Origin: Ryuthela nishihirai
Lineage: Eukaryota; Arthropoda; Arachnida; Araneae; Heptathelidae
Length of the DNA: 64,000 nucleotides
Direction of reading: 5' to 3'
Assembly (NCBI GenBank): GCA_038380435.1
Contig: JAWZYU010000013.1
Coordinates: 8,135,901 to 8,199,900, forward strand
The notes under the pieces were generated by a model, which was not told the origin of the DNA, ran no database searches, and saw only the letters and a program-made list of their open reading frames with translations. Made by a program: the position numbers and the translations under genes. Within the stretch, counting starts at the first letter, position 1; each line of letters begins with the position of its first letter. Shown here one piece after another: positions 45,596 through 56,125 of the stretch.

Positions 45596-46230
45596 AATAT
45601 CCTGAAGTTGTCCGTAAAACCTACATAACAGCAGATAACATTCAAGTCTTTAATGCTTGTCTGAAATTTTGCTGTAAGAAACCTTTCATTAATGCACTCA
45701 TATCCTAGAAGAGCATCACTAGCATGTCTGCTGAGCAGCAGACCCACGCCTTGGTGATGCTTTCCATCCTCCCTCCCTGTAAAGAGAAATTTAAAGTTAT
45801 ATTTAAGTATCTCACCTTTACCTGTCCATCTGGTCTCTTGCAAGCCTAGAATATCTAGGTTATAGCGCTGGAATTCCTGCATGAGGACATCTAGAGAATA
45901 ATCTCTATGTAATGTCCTCACGTTCCACGTTCCTGCAGAGAGAAAATTATTAGTAGGATTTTTAAAGAAATTAGGTTTATTGAGATTGGTAGGGCCAACA
46001 ATATCAAACAGCCCCCTGATCGCAGGCATGGGGCAAAGACCCGTTCCTCCTCCGCTAAAGGCTGAAGTCACTGATGCTGGTAGGAACTTCAGGCACCACC
46101 TTTTCAAGTGGACTTTTTCAAGAGCCACATGGCCTGCCTGAGACGCATTACTCCAGTTTAGGCTTGACGATGCCCAACTAGCTAAGTAAGGTTCAGGTAC
46201 CTGTGATGGCCTCTGATTAGGATTATCCAC
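45592..46230 (-). pseudogene. LINE ORF, N-terminus and first half of APE endonuclease
   Basis: 212 codons, starting MDNPNQRPSQ. Residues about 100-135 hold TWNVRTL (metal-binding Asn) and LQETRW (Glu), then GVGLLLSRHA and LNVICCY. After ICCY the frame is shifted by the 34-nt deletion and it ends VGFTDNFRIF. The endonuclease would make the target-site nick that primes reverse transcription; without its second half it cannot. Confidence 0.88.
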
Positions 46231-46674
46231 CAGCTGATATAAGGTATCCCATGCCTCTGTTCACTTAGAGCTGGCAACCCAGAAGCAAACAGATAACACA
46301 GCGGCAGACTCTCCCTCAACAGAGGCCCACCAGTGCAGCAAGTCCAGGATCAATAATCAAGCTCAAATCCATAAACAAGTCCAGTCTAGTAGGTATAAAT
46401 GGTCAGCACCAGGACCCTGTGAAGTTGACCACTCCTCAGCAGGGTTGAAAAAAAGAAAAAAGTGGCAGTAGATGACCAGATCAGCAGGCCATACTGAACT
46501 GGCAGCCCTCCCCTTCCGTTCCCTTCCAAAAGAGAATATCTCTTTTGAAAGGTACTAACGGCCGGCACCACGAGAAGGCAGGGTCGGACATTAGGTGCTA
46601 GACCTGGCCGGTTCTGTGCATCATCACTAGGGATTGGTACACAGCTCTCCTTCCAGTTTACGCCTAGCTACCAT

Positions 46675-47095
46675 TTACAACTCACTCATAATTTGAATGC
46701 TGGTGATGGGAGTAATGTGTCACAACACACAGTACATCGAACCCTGCTAAAAATGGAGCTCTGCAGCTGCAGGCTGCTCCGAGTGTCCATGCTAACCTTG
46801 GTTCACCGATGAAAGCGCCTACAATGGGCACATGAACATCAAAACTGGACCTTGAATAATTGGAAGAAGGTCGTCTGGTCCAATGACTCTTGTTTCCTGC
46901 TGACCCACGTGGAAAGCATCAATGTGTGTTGCCATGTGTGTTGTTTACGTTGGGAAGTGTTGGCACCAGAATGCACCATGAGATGAAAACAAGCCAGTGG
47001 AGGGAGTGTAATGCTTTGGGCAACATTCTGCTGGGAAACCATGGGTCCAGTCATTCATGTGCTTGAATATGGTTGAATGATGCCATCCGACGTTC
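46675..47095 (+). mobile_element. Tc1-like transposase fragment
   Basis: Plus strand: HTVHRTLLKMELCS (end of DNA-binding region), RLQWAHEHQNWTLNNWKKVVWSNDSCF (first catalytic Asp in WSNDS; the usual DES reads NDS), GGSVMLWATFCW and GPVIHVLEYG. Stops and indels. Lies immediately upstream of the LINE 5' end at 46672. From 47096 to 47429 nothing is recognised. Confidence 0.75.
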
Positions 47096-47429
47096 CCTAT
47101 ACAGGACAGTACTACATCTTATGGATGGCACCAAAAGCCACCTATGTGTGCTGGTTGAGGCCTATCAGAATACTGGCATTAAGGCTGCGAAGCAGTGGAG
47201 AGCGTACCTATCGTCTGCATTACTTTAATATTATCAAAATCTTCAGTTCATTCATATCTCTAATTATGGAACTTTTGAATTTTGAACCATGCTGATGATT
47301 TATTGCCAATATGGTTAGGTAGCATTATGGTCTAATTTTTACTGCAACTCTGTACATGAATTGTGCCAAAAGTCTACCATTTTTTAAGGGATAAATTCGA
47401 GTTCTTTTAATTTTAAAAACATGATATTC

Positions 47430-47790
47430 ATTACTTAAATATCAGTTGTTTGGGACAGATGTCCAAGTTCGAAGCTCTCATGGTTTTGTGGATGGTTAGG
47501 TGAGGGGACCCACTGGACAGCTGTTGGAAAAAGGATGGCAGCCTTCCGTCAAGGCCATCCAGCATGTTCTTTAACATGCATAGGTGTGTTTCTCCCACAC
47601 ATGAGACACAGCTTAACATCCCATCCAATGGACAGCAGCCTTTTCAAGCCCAACAGTGACCCCTATTCATTGTAGGCAGGGTGGGGAGTTTGGCAGAGAA
47701 AAATCACTTGTCCAATTGGAACCCAAATCTGACAGTTGCAGATTACAAGCCTGGCACGCTACCAACTGAGCCTCCCCTACCCCTGTAATA
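47430..47790 (-). repeat. tRNA-headed SINE with conserved core, family C
   Basis: Plus-strand text GGGACCCACTGGACAGCTG, CCGTCAAGGCCATCCAGCATG, CACACATGAGACACAGCTTAAC, and the head ending GCTACCAACTGAGCCTCCCC: the same layout as 3335-3735, including the head (AACCCAAATCTG for box B). Confidence 0.72.
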
Positions 47791-48000
47791 AAAAAAAATG
47801 AAAATAATAGAAAAAAGATGGGGGGGAGGAGAAGAGGAATGGGGAGAAAAAAATGTGAGGAAATAGAAATGAGACAGAATAAAATGATAAGATAATAGTG
47901 ATAAAAAATAATATGTAAAGGGTGGGGGGAGAAAAGGGGGATGGAAATAGTGAGAAAATAGGAAAGATGGGGGATAGAAAAAAAATAGATATAAAATCTT
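47790..48000 (+). repeat. Purine-rich, strand-biased tract
   Basis: About 200 bases almost free of C and poor in T on the plus strand, with GGGGGGGAGGAGAAGAGG and GGTGGGGGGAGAAAAGG. Adjacent to the head of the SINE at 47430-47790. Confidence 0.8.
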
Positions 48001-48179
48001 GATTGAAGTCCAGACAGTGTTTGAATTTGTTATGTGTTTATGGTAGAAATGTAAATCATGAGAATACTTTTAAGTTTTAAGAAATATTTATTATTATTGA
48101 TATAATTAATTTTAATTTTGGAAGGATACTTAGTAAAATGTAAAAGGGGGAGGTGGCGGCAAAAGCGTCCACAAAATCC

Positions 48180-48650
48180 ATATCGATGTGGATTGGTGCA
48201 GCCATGAACATCGAAACACACCAAACCAAGATGAAGGACGGACACTGTTAGTGCTCTGCAAGTTGCAGACCTTCGTGGCAACAGTATTCTCCTCTAGTAG
48301 TGCCTTCTTTCAGCGGGATAATGCGTCATGCCACACTGTCCAGATTGTTCGAGAATGGTTCATGGAACATGAGGAAGACTTCCAGGTATTGCCCTGGCCT
48401 TCAAATTCCCCAGACATCAATCCAATCGAGCATCTGTGGTTTGTGTTGGAACAGCATATTCGATCTGCAGTGGCTCAACCACGTAACTTACAAGAGTTAA
48501 AGGATCTGCTGGTAATGTGTACAATACCACAAAATACCACAAGACACCTTTAAAAATCTTGTAGTGTCCATGCCTCACCCAGTAAGAACTGTTTTGGTGG
48601 CACGTGGAGGATCAACATCATATTAAGAAGAGAGTTATAATGTTTTGGCT
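48180..48650 (+). mobile_element. Tc1/mariner transposase C-terminal fragment (DD36E-like spacing)
   Basis: FFQRDNASCHTVQIVREWF, then EDFQVLPWPSNSPDINPIEHLW and QHIRSAVAQPRNLQELKDLL. The second catalytic Asp (QRDNA) and the Glu (NPIEH) are separated by 36 residues instead of the 34 of classic Tc1. Frame is kept for about 80 codons, then decays. The first Asp region is not recognisable upstream. From 48651 to 49013 nothing is recognised. Confidence 0.82.
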
Positions 48651-49013
48651 CTTTGGTGTATATAAATATTTATCTGTTGCTTCCATCACATAGAAAGTAT
48701 TTCTCAATAAAATCTTAAACATTGAATTCCTGTATACTTAATAAATATTAAAATCAACAATTTACATTGTATTCCATGTATATCATAGGAGATATAACCC
48801 TAAATGTTATATCTGTTTCCCAAGCAACTTGCAGACTAAACAACAATTATACTCCTTTCTACAAAGAATTCAACTTCCTGAACTCCACAGAAGACCTTAA
48901 TGAACATCAGAGTAATCATTAAAGAACTATCAATGTTATCAGTGAATATCTATATATGAAGAAGTTTTAAAATGATAATACACAAAAATTAGAAATATCT
49001 GAAAGTAACAAAC

Positions 49014-49144
49014 CTGGAAAACTGTACCATCAAGGTCTGTAAAGGCTTTTGTAGCATGTTCTGGGAACATGTAAGAGATGAAAGCAAATCCTACACCTTT
49101 CTTTGTAAAGGAATCTATTGGCAAATGGACTTCTGCTAGAGGAC
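49014..49144 (-). CDS. RBM19: RBM19 exon: RRM core with RNP1
   Basis: This 131-nt exon follows a TCTAG acceptor and ends CAG|GTTTG. It encodes (G)PLAEVHLPIDSFTKK, then GVGFAFISYMFPEHATKAF, then TDLDGTVFQ. GVGFAFI is the RNP1 motif; PIDS-TKK-GFAF-MFPEHA-KA is a very characteristic RBM19 run. The two bases at its start complete the split Gly codon from exon 56509-56584, and it ends in phase 0. Position 2 of the usual K-G-F/Y-G/A-F RNP1 consensus is shifted by an extra G-V, a small local variant. It sits in otherwise non-repetitive intron sequence between a Tc1 remnant (ends about 48650) and a foldback relic (about 49380). Confidence 0.93.
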
Positions 49145-49379
49145 CTAGAGAAGTTAATGAAAATTAAAACATCCTGTAATACTTTCTGGAAAATGCAATA
49201 TAATCGAAACCAAAATTAACTATACAAACAAATTAAGTTTTTTAATTCTAACATCCTTTTTCCTGCACTTACTAATCATTCACTGCATCAAACTAACTTG
49301 AACTAATTTACTCTCGTATTTCTTCCTAGTTTCACGTAAGAGTAAAAATAATATATTAAAAAACACCTATTATCTAATA

Positions 49380-49560
49380 TATGCCCTAAAAAGTAAAAAT
49401 TACAACTGAAGTATATTAATTGGGAAATCATTCACTAATTCATATTCACTTCAAAGGAAGACAGAGCACTGTTCAGTTGGCATATTGGAAACCTACTTCC
49501 TTTGAAATAAGTACGAATTTAGCAGGTGATTTCACCATAGGTATGCTTTAGTATTAACCT
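49380..49560. repeat. Decayed foldback element (relative of 53871-54085)
   Basis: GCCCTAAAAAGTA, AAATCATTCACTAATTCATATTCACTTCAAAGGAAG, then an inverted CTTCCTTTGAAATAAGTACGAATT: the same arms as the better copy at 53.9 kb. Confidence 0.6.
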
Positions 49561-49689
49561 TGTTAGTTCTGAATAGAGTAATCATAACTCTGTCTTTTTT
49601 CCACTATGTATGACTTTTCACTTTTTCTTGTGATTTTTTGGCACCTACACTTGGCACCATGATCTTGGGTGGCAACTTTTTTTTATTGC

Positions 49690-50525
49690 GCTGGTCCCCT
49701 GTGATGATGCATAGAACCGGCCAAGCCATTAGTACCTTTCAAAACAGATAATCTCTTGTGGAAGTGAATGGAAAAGGATGGCTGCCAGATCAGTGTGGCC
49801 TATTGATCTGGACAACTATGGCTACTTTTCTTTTTTTTTCCTACCCTGCTGAGGAGTGGTCAACCACACAGGGTCCTGGTGCTGACCATATATATATACC
49901 AATCTGAAAGGAATTATGAATCTCTGAGCTTGATTATGGATCCTGAATTTGTTGCACTGGTGGGCATCTGTGGAGGGAAAACCTTCTGCTATGTTTTCTG
50001 TTTGCTTCTGGGTTGATAGCCCCAAGTGAATAGATAAACAGGATATGTCTATCAGCTGGTGGATAATCCTGAGCAGAGGTCATTGCAGGCACCTGAACTC
50101 TTGCTTCTATGGGCATCGTCAAATTCTACATTAGAGGAAGTCTAATGCCTGCAATTAGGGGGCTGTTTGATATTGTCAGCATTCCCTCTTTCAATAAACA
50201 TAGTTTCTTTAAACATCCCACTAACCATTTTTCTCTCCATAAGTAGTTCGAATGTGAGGACTCTGCACAGCGATTATTCTCTTGATATCCTCACACAAGA
50301 ATTCCAATGTTATAACCTTGATATTCTCGACTTGCAAGGGGCCAAATGGACGGATAAAGGTCAGATTCTTAAAAATCATATTAAATTTTTCTTCTTAGGA
50401 GGGAAGATAAAAAGCATCTCCAAGGGATAGGTTTGCTTCTCATCAGACACTCCAATGATGCTCTTCTAGGATATGAATGCATTAATGAAAGATTTATTCC
50501 AGTTACATTTCAGACAAGCATTAAG
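49690..50525 (+). mobile_element. LINE 5'-end-only fragment, plus strand
   Basis: Starts TGATGATGCATAGAACCGG (5' UTR), then CTACCCTGCTGAGGAGTGG, and endonuclease N-terminus with SSSNVRTLHSDYSLDILTQEF and LDLQGAKW (LQETRW decayed). Ends at CAGACAAGCATTAA where the mariner element begins 20 bp on; no RT or tail follows. Confidence 0.82.
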
Positions 50526-50544
50526 GGGAAGTGAAAGCCAAATA

Positions 50545-51626
50545 TAAGGTGTTTAAAAAGGAACGCAACCCTCTATTGTATTTTACTATTTAAACTAAAA
50601 AAAAATAAAGACGCAAATTTCAAAAGATGCAAATTAGACATATATCTACCTTTACAACAGATGTTGAAAGTGATTTCCTGCAACCTGTATGCAGGTTCGT
50701 ACATGTTTCATGACATTTGCAGCCACCTTTCGTAACGTTTGCTTTCTTAGGTTTAAAATCACTCAATGTTAGTCTTAAAGTCTTCAAATGTATGAGGATT
50801 GTTTTGAAACACTACACATTTGAGATATCCCCAAAGGAAAAAATCTCGAGGAGTAAAATCTGGGGATCTTGGGGGCCACAAATTTTTTAAATCAAATGAT
50901 CAAAAAATTCCTACAAAGTGACCACTGTGTCATTTGCAGTATGGGCAGTCACACCATCTTGTTGAAACCAACACTCTCGTTCATTCACATCCAATAGTGC
51001 AATAAACTGTTGGATGAGGTCACGATAAACTTCACCAGTTACAGATGAGTCAAAAAATAAAGGCCCTATCACACAATGACGGGAAATTGCACACCAAACA
51101 CCAATTTTCCGTGCGTGTAATGGTCATTCATGAAAAGTGTGAGGATTGTCACTGCTCCATATTCGACTGTTTGACTGTTCACATACCCATCCAAGTGAAA
51201 CCCAAGCCTCATTACTAAAAACAGTAGCTGGTGACAGCCCAACCTGTGAAGATAACTTTCTAAGACAGTGATGGCTGGTCTGGACTCTTAATTTATTAAT
51301 CAAATGAGATATTGTCGACTTGTTGGGGACTGCAGACTCGGGAAACTTCAACTCAAACTCCTCTCTCTCACATGTTTGAAAGATTTGTACGCACAATAAG
51401 TTTCAACAATAAATACATGTTCGTTTTTGGAAAACGACATAGCTGACATAACACAAAGGAATGAATGCTTGAGTGAGACTAGTGCATGACAAGGTCATTT
51501 CAACTGCTAAAGGCTGTTAACCTTGACTACAGCAATGGCAACTGACTAATATTATGGCATAAAATGTACATGCGAGTAAGTTCCACTCTTTTATATTTAG
51601 GGTTGTGTCCTTTTTGAAACACCCTG
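50545..51626 (-). mobile_element. Mariner-like DNA transposon, inactive
   Basis: About 1.08 kb; right terminal repeat CAGGGTGTTTCAAAAAGGAC and its diverged left partner (AAGGTGTTTAAAAAGGAACG), TA on both sides. Minus-strand protein: EREEFELKFPESAVPNKSTISHLINK (helix-turn-helix region), FSNEAWVSLGW (first Asp position, here Glu-Ala), GVWCAISRHCVIGPLFF and CWFQQDGVTAHTA (second catalytic Asp). An internal deletion joins the DNA-binding part to the catalytic part (about 51250-51300), and stops follow. Family: IS630-Tc1-mariner superfamily. Confidence 0.85.
51124..51396 (-). pseudogene. Mariner transposase fragment, DNA-binding region and start of catalytic domain
   Basis: 90 codons, the longest open piece of the mariner at 50545-51626, with FELKFPESAVPNKSTIS and VQTSHHCLRKLSSQVGLSP, then FSNEAWVSLGWVCEQSN. 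The catalytic part with WFQQDG lies beyond a stop on the 3' side. Confidence 0.78.
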
Positions 51627-53870
51627 TACTTGCAACGGCAAATATTTTGGGTCACAACTACACAGAAATGAGAGATTGTTCAACCTAAAGAAATTGTAGT
51701 GGATTTCAGAAACTCGAAAATAATTTTATGGCTGAGTCAAAAATAGAAAAAAGAGAAAATATTTTTAGATATAAGTTTTTTCACTTGCACTTTTTCATTA
51801 ATTTAACCACAAAATATGTCTTTTTAGAGACACTAGATGGCACTATAATTCCTTCAGTAGCATTTCATTACTATAAGATGCAATATTTTATGAAAATAAT
51901 TTATTTTCTAATCACTTTTTCTCAAAAAATGAACAGCAGTCAAGTTCATTACATTCCATTCTTAAACCTAATTACCTAGATTCTATATTATATGCTTCTT
52001 TATATACGAATATGTGTTTGAAAAGTCACATAGCACTGCTATATTCAGTCAGCAGTCCACCGATCTCGCAGTTGCATCAAGTGACCCCAGGCACCTGACC
52101 TCTGTTCCCCTGACCAAAGCAATAAATATGTCACCACCATGCCAACGCTCACCCCCTACCCTCAACCGAACTCACATTCCAGTGAGATGTGTGTCCAGTG
52201 ACTATCGACAAGGTCACTTAGAGTGGGGGCTTCGTTTGCAAGATTCTGGCAATCGGTAGTGCGAGCGATTGATGTTCAGTTTCAAACCTAGATACAGAAT
52301 GATTTCATTACTATTTACCCATTACGAGTTTTGTGTCATCATCCTTGATTATCCACCAAATTGTTGTTTTCTTTCAAAACCAAATAACATAAATCTTTAC
52401 TTTGCACAAGTCCTGATGGGTTGTTTGGTGACAATGATTTGGTAGAAGTTATGTCTGTCGTCTGTAGTAATGTTAAAAAAATTGCATTAGTTTGTGAGCA
52501 GCATATTATTGGTATAAAATTAAGTAGTGATGGATCTGATTTCCTCTCCACAAAGAATAAATATTATTTTCAAATTCAGGATCAATCAGTCATCAGAAAT
52601 AGGAAATAATGTGATTTTTTTTCTTTTAGTGTAAGGCTGATTCGAAAAATAATACAAATTGAGAGAAATATAACTTTCTGGGAAAATATTAGGCCAAATT
52701 ACATAAATTTTACATGTAATGTGTTATCTTAGAGATTGTCGAACACAAAAGCTAGAAAAAGTATTTCACTAAGAGAGCTACAACGTATTCCTGATGCTAT
52801 TAAAAAATAAAAAAAAATAACCAAACATACTGAAAAAAAGTTTCAAGTGCTAATAAGTAAGTAGTAAGAACAAACATATTGAAGAAACTGCCAAAATCAA
52901 AAAAGAAATGGAAACCAAAAGAAATTTGCTATTTGAAAACCACAAATGTTTGTGGAATGGAAATAAATATTTCATGTTAAAAGATATCTTTATGTTTTTT
53001 TATTCCTTGTTCGATTGATATATATATTGTGTTGTTTTTTTTCCTGAAAAATCAATTTCCCAAACTAATAGATTAGCAAGTGAAGCTAACAGTCGCTGAA
53101 ACTGCACTGCAAGAGAAATTTTTTAGTACTGAAGTACATAAGATCTAAAGTTTAGATAATTGTCATTTATGCACTAGTTTTTAGAAGTTTCTTGATTTTA
53201 TATCTATTATGCATGAAAACAACTTCTGGCAGATAAAAAACTCTCTATATACATATATAATCGATATAGTTTTTAAAGAAATTAATTTCTATGAAATATT
53301 TTGAAGCATTTTATAAAATACTGCCAACAGCAATAAAATTATATTACTCACTTACAAATTTAAATTAGTGAATCTGAAAAGTGTCATGTAAATCTGAAAC
53401 ATTACTGGATTCTATTCTATTATACATGGAGGCCATTTAAAAAAAATTAACCTCCCCACAATTTCTTTATCCCCAAAAAAGGGGAAATGTGAAAAGGATT
53501 GTTACATTATATCTTCCAAACTCAAGGACCTACAATTAAGAGTTAGGTGTCAAATGAAAGTTCATGTGAGGACTGTCGTAGACTATTTTGAAATTTGCCT
53601 CCCACCATTCCCATCCCCTAAAAAAAGTCAGATTTTCGCCGGGTGGGGCGGAATTTAACGTGCTATATATCAAATTAAAGCTTGTGACATCCCCAGAGTC
53701 ATGGGCTACCTTAAACATGACTCCAAAAGTAGGGAGAGGAAAAAATGCGGTTGATGTGCATGAGTCATATCAAATACAAGTTTCTGAAAATAGGTGTTTT
53801 TAATGACAAACAAAAAATGTAAAAAATTAAAAAATTTAAATAAATAATTAAAAAATACCTATTTTTTGGA
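51627..53870. other. AT-rich intron sequence; one GC-richer patch
   Basis: No known repeat recognised. The patch 52035-52260 is markedly GC-richer and open for 81 codons without recognisable motifs. At 53460-53760 a G/C-clustered stretch (CCCATCCCC, GGGTGGGGCGG) loosely resembles 63230-63280 and 63650-63690. Confidence 0.4.
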
Positions 53871-54085
53871 ATGCGCCCTAAAAAATAGAAAATAAAACTA
53901 TATATATATATCGATAGTGCAATCAGTCACTGAGTTCGTATTCACTTCAAAGGAAGATAGAGTGCCAATTTACCTACACAACAAGATTGGCGGCACCCTA
54001 TCTTCCTTTGAAAGTGAATACGAACTCAGTGAGTGATTGCAGCATCGATATATTTTAGCTTCATTTCCTACTTTTTAGGGCACAT
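53871..54085. mobile_element. Small foldback element, about 215 bp
   Basis: Left arm GCGCCCTAAAAAATAG ... TATCGATAGTGCAATCA ... GAGTTCGTATTCACTTCAAA; right arm is its inverse, ending CTTTTTAGGGCACAT. Arms are about 100 bp with some mismatches and a centre of about 15 bp. A decayed relative lies at 49380-49560 and a partial one at 54118-54200. Confidence 0.8.
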
Positions 54086-54289
54086 ATGGTAAAGATGTAA
54101 AAGGCAAGTGTACAAATCATGAAATCATTCAATTCATATTTACTACAAAGAAAGATTGGATGGCAGCAAAATCCTTTCAGCTGGTAAGGGAAATAAATTT
54201 ACGTGACCTATCATCTCTTGAAGTTTATATCAAATAACTGATTTCATCATTGGTATTATGCTTTATTTTTACTTTAGAGGGCAGAAGTT

Positions 54290-54520
54290 AACTCAGTCGG
54301 TAGACCGAAAGGCTCATAATCTGTAGTCCCATCTGGGCCAGCATTAAGATTTATTTCAGATAAACCCGCTCAGTGAGAAAAGAGACATCGACAGACAGAA
54401 AAGATGCCGTCCCTCGGATGCAGACGTAAAGCAGTGGCTCATGTGCAGGAGTGCTATACTCTCTGCATGCTGGATGGCCTTGATAGAAGGCTTTTAGCCG
54501 ACAATGCATTTAGTCAACTG
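54290..54520 (+). repeat. SINE family C, plus-strand copy with Met-tRNA-like head
   Basis: TAACTCAGTCGGTAGACC (box A) and GGCTCATAATCTG (anticodon-arm-like, CAT), then the core with GCAGACGTAAAGCAGTG and CTGGATGGCCTTGATAGAAGGC. The head suggests derivation from an initiator or elongator Met tRNA. From 54521 to about 55379 nothing certain. Confidence 0.65.
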
Positions 54521-55379
54521 AGCTTCACATTGCTAATGAGAAATGACATTTAAACATAATATTGGAATTCTCTTGTAAACCATATTTTCAACACATTTTA
54601 TATTTTCGTATCTAATGTTGTTCTTACATTTTTCATACATAAGTATCCTTCCTTGGAAGAATAAAATGCTGGCAACCCAGTTCTAACACATATTGTCAGG
54701 AAAGTTTAAGCTTGTTGAGCCTACCACAGTCAAATCAAGATATTTGCTAAGTAACAAATTCTTCAAATATTGGTTTCTCTGGTGGAATCAACCAATCAAG
54801 TGTCACAGATCACTACAAAATATTGATTTGGCTCCTCCAGTTCAGTGATATTGTATTTTCAACACATGTGCATTTGTGTCATTTAAAAATACATAATTCA
54901 AACTTAAAAATTTAATACTCGATTTTTCCATTTGATGAATATTTTATTAAGTGAAAAAATTATTATAGTGAAAAAATAGTTTGTCCTCTGGATGCAAACC
55001 AGATTTTCAGGATGGACCCTGGAATGGTTTATCATTAAGCAGAACACTCTTTATAATAACAATATAACCCCATCACTGGTAGCATGGATTCTCCTCCTAT
55101 GCCATGTGAATCTTGATGCACCAGGGTACCAGTAGTTGGCCACCTTCATATAACCTTTCTTATTACTACCCACCCCCCTCAAAGCAGTCACCAGCTGATG
55201 ATGAAACATATTGCAGATAACTTTTTAAGGCTTTCTTTGGCTGAATTCAATATGCATATATCATTTACATATGAGTTATCATTGGCAGTCCTTCTACCTT
55301 TGCTTAACATACGTATGTCTTTTAAATTTGAGTCAATGTTACTACTCATGAAAAATCTGGAATGGCACCATTCTGTATC

Positions 55380-56125
55380 TCTCATGTTATGCTGGTACTT
55401 AGCCAAAATTACACCTATGCAAAATATTACCAATACAAATCAGTTCAAACTGACCCCAAACTGTTACACCTCCTCCACCTGCCTGTATGTCTATCGCTTC
55501 ATGTGGTTTACACCCCATAAGCACACTCCCATCAGCATGATAGAGTTGAAGTCGTGATTTGTCAGACCAGATGATGTGTTTCCAGTCCTCCGTACTCCAG
55601 TTGCGATAGACCTTTGCAAACTGCAGCCTAATCTTTCATGCCTTGCAGTCAACAAGGGCACAATGTGGACTTTGACTGCCATAGCCTATTTTTTCCATGG
55701 TATGACAGATAGTCTATATGCATAAGTTTGTGGATACGCCCACATTCAATTCTGACACTACTTCACAATAGCCATGAATTCCTTGTAATGATGCAGGAAG
55801 TCTGCGCTCACCTCGAGAATCAATTGCACGTTTACATTCCCATTTCTCCCACTGGTTGAAAGTTTTGCAGCATTTTACCTAGTCTTAGTATATGTGTGAG
55901 ACAGTTTGAAGTGGAAATCTCAACTGTTCAGCAGTTGCAGTGATTGAACAACCGGCCATCCTCTCACCTACTATCTGGTCATGATCAAACTCGCTTACGT
56001 TGCTGACTTTACCCATTACTTTTATGTGACCAGTTTCAAATGCATACAGACCTGCTCTATTCATAAGCATTGCCAGTTTCAACATTCCTACATGACTGGA
56101 CACAATACTTCTGCTTTGCATATTG
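55380..56125 (-). mobile_element. Tc1-like transposase remnant
   Basis: From the right: EFDHDQIVGERMAGCSITATAEQL and FPLQTVSHIY (helix-turn-helix, ORF 56121-55885), then decayed text, then LEYGGLETHHLV-Q-ITTSTLSC (first catalytic Asp lost) and YGVNHMKR ... GGGGVTVWGQF at 55560-55440. Multiple stops. Terminal repeats not found. From 56126 to 56508 nothing else is recognised. Confidence 0.72.

Larger units (their letters stand above)
43057..46672 (-). mobile_element. RTE-like LINE, full length, with complete RT ORF
   Basis: 3' tail (ATC)n at 43058-43075, 5' UTR from 46231 to about 46672; the longest 5' end in the window. Three ORFs: 212, 102 and 716 codons. The first break is the 34-nt endonuclease deletion (near 45625), the second an extra base near 45303 (TATTTCC). 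Its endonuclease N-terminus is of the type seen at 60.7 kb, yet the deletion and following text match the copies near 0.6 and 33.7 kb, so it is a mosaic. The first ~500 bp from the 3' end and the 3' flank match the 57.6-61.2 kb copy almost exactly. Confidence 0.93.

Noticed and set aside
52014..52259. 81-codon ORF in a GC-rich patch as an exon or gene
   Set aside because: Composition differs from its surroundings, but there are no motifs, no convincing splice sites and no similarity to RBM19; left as unexplained sequence.
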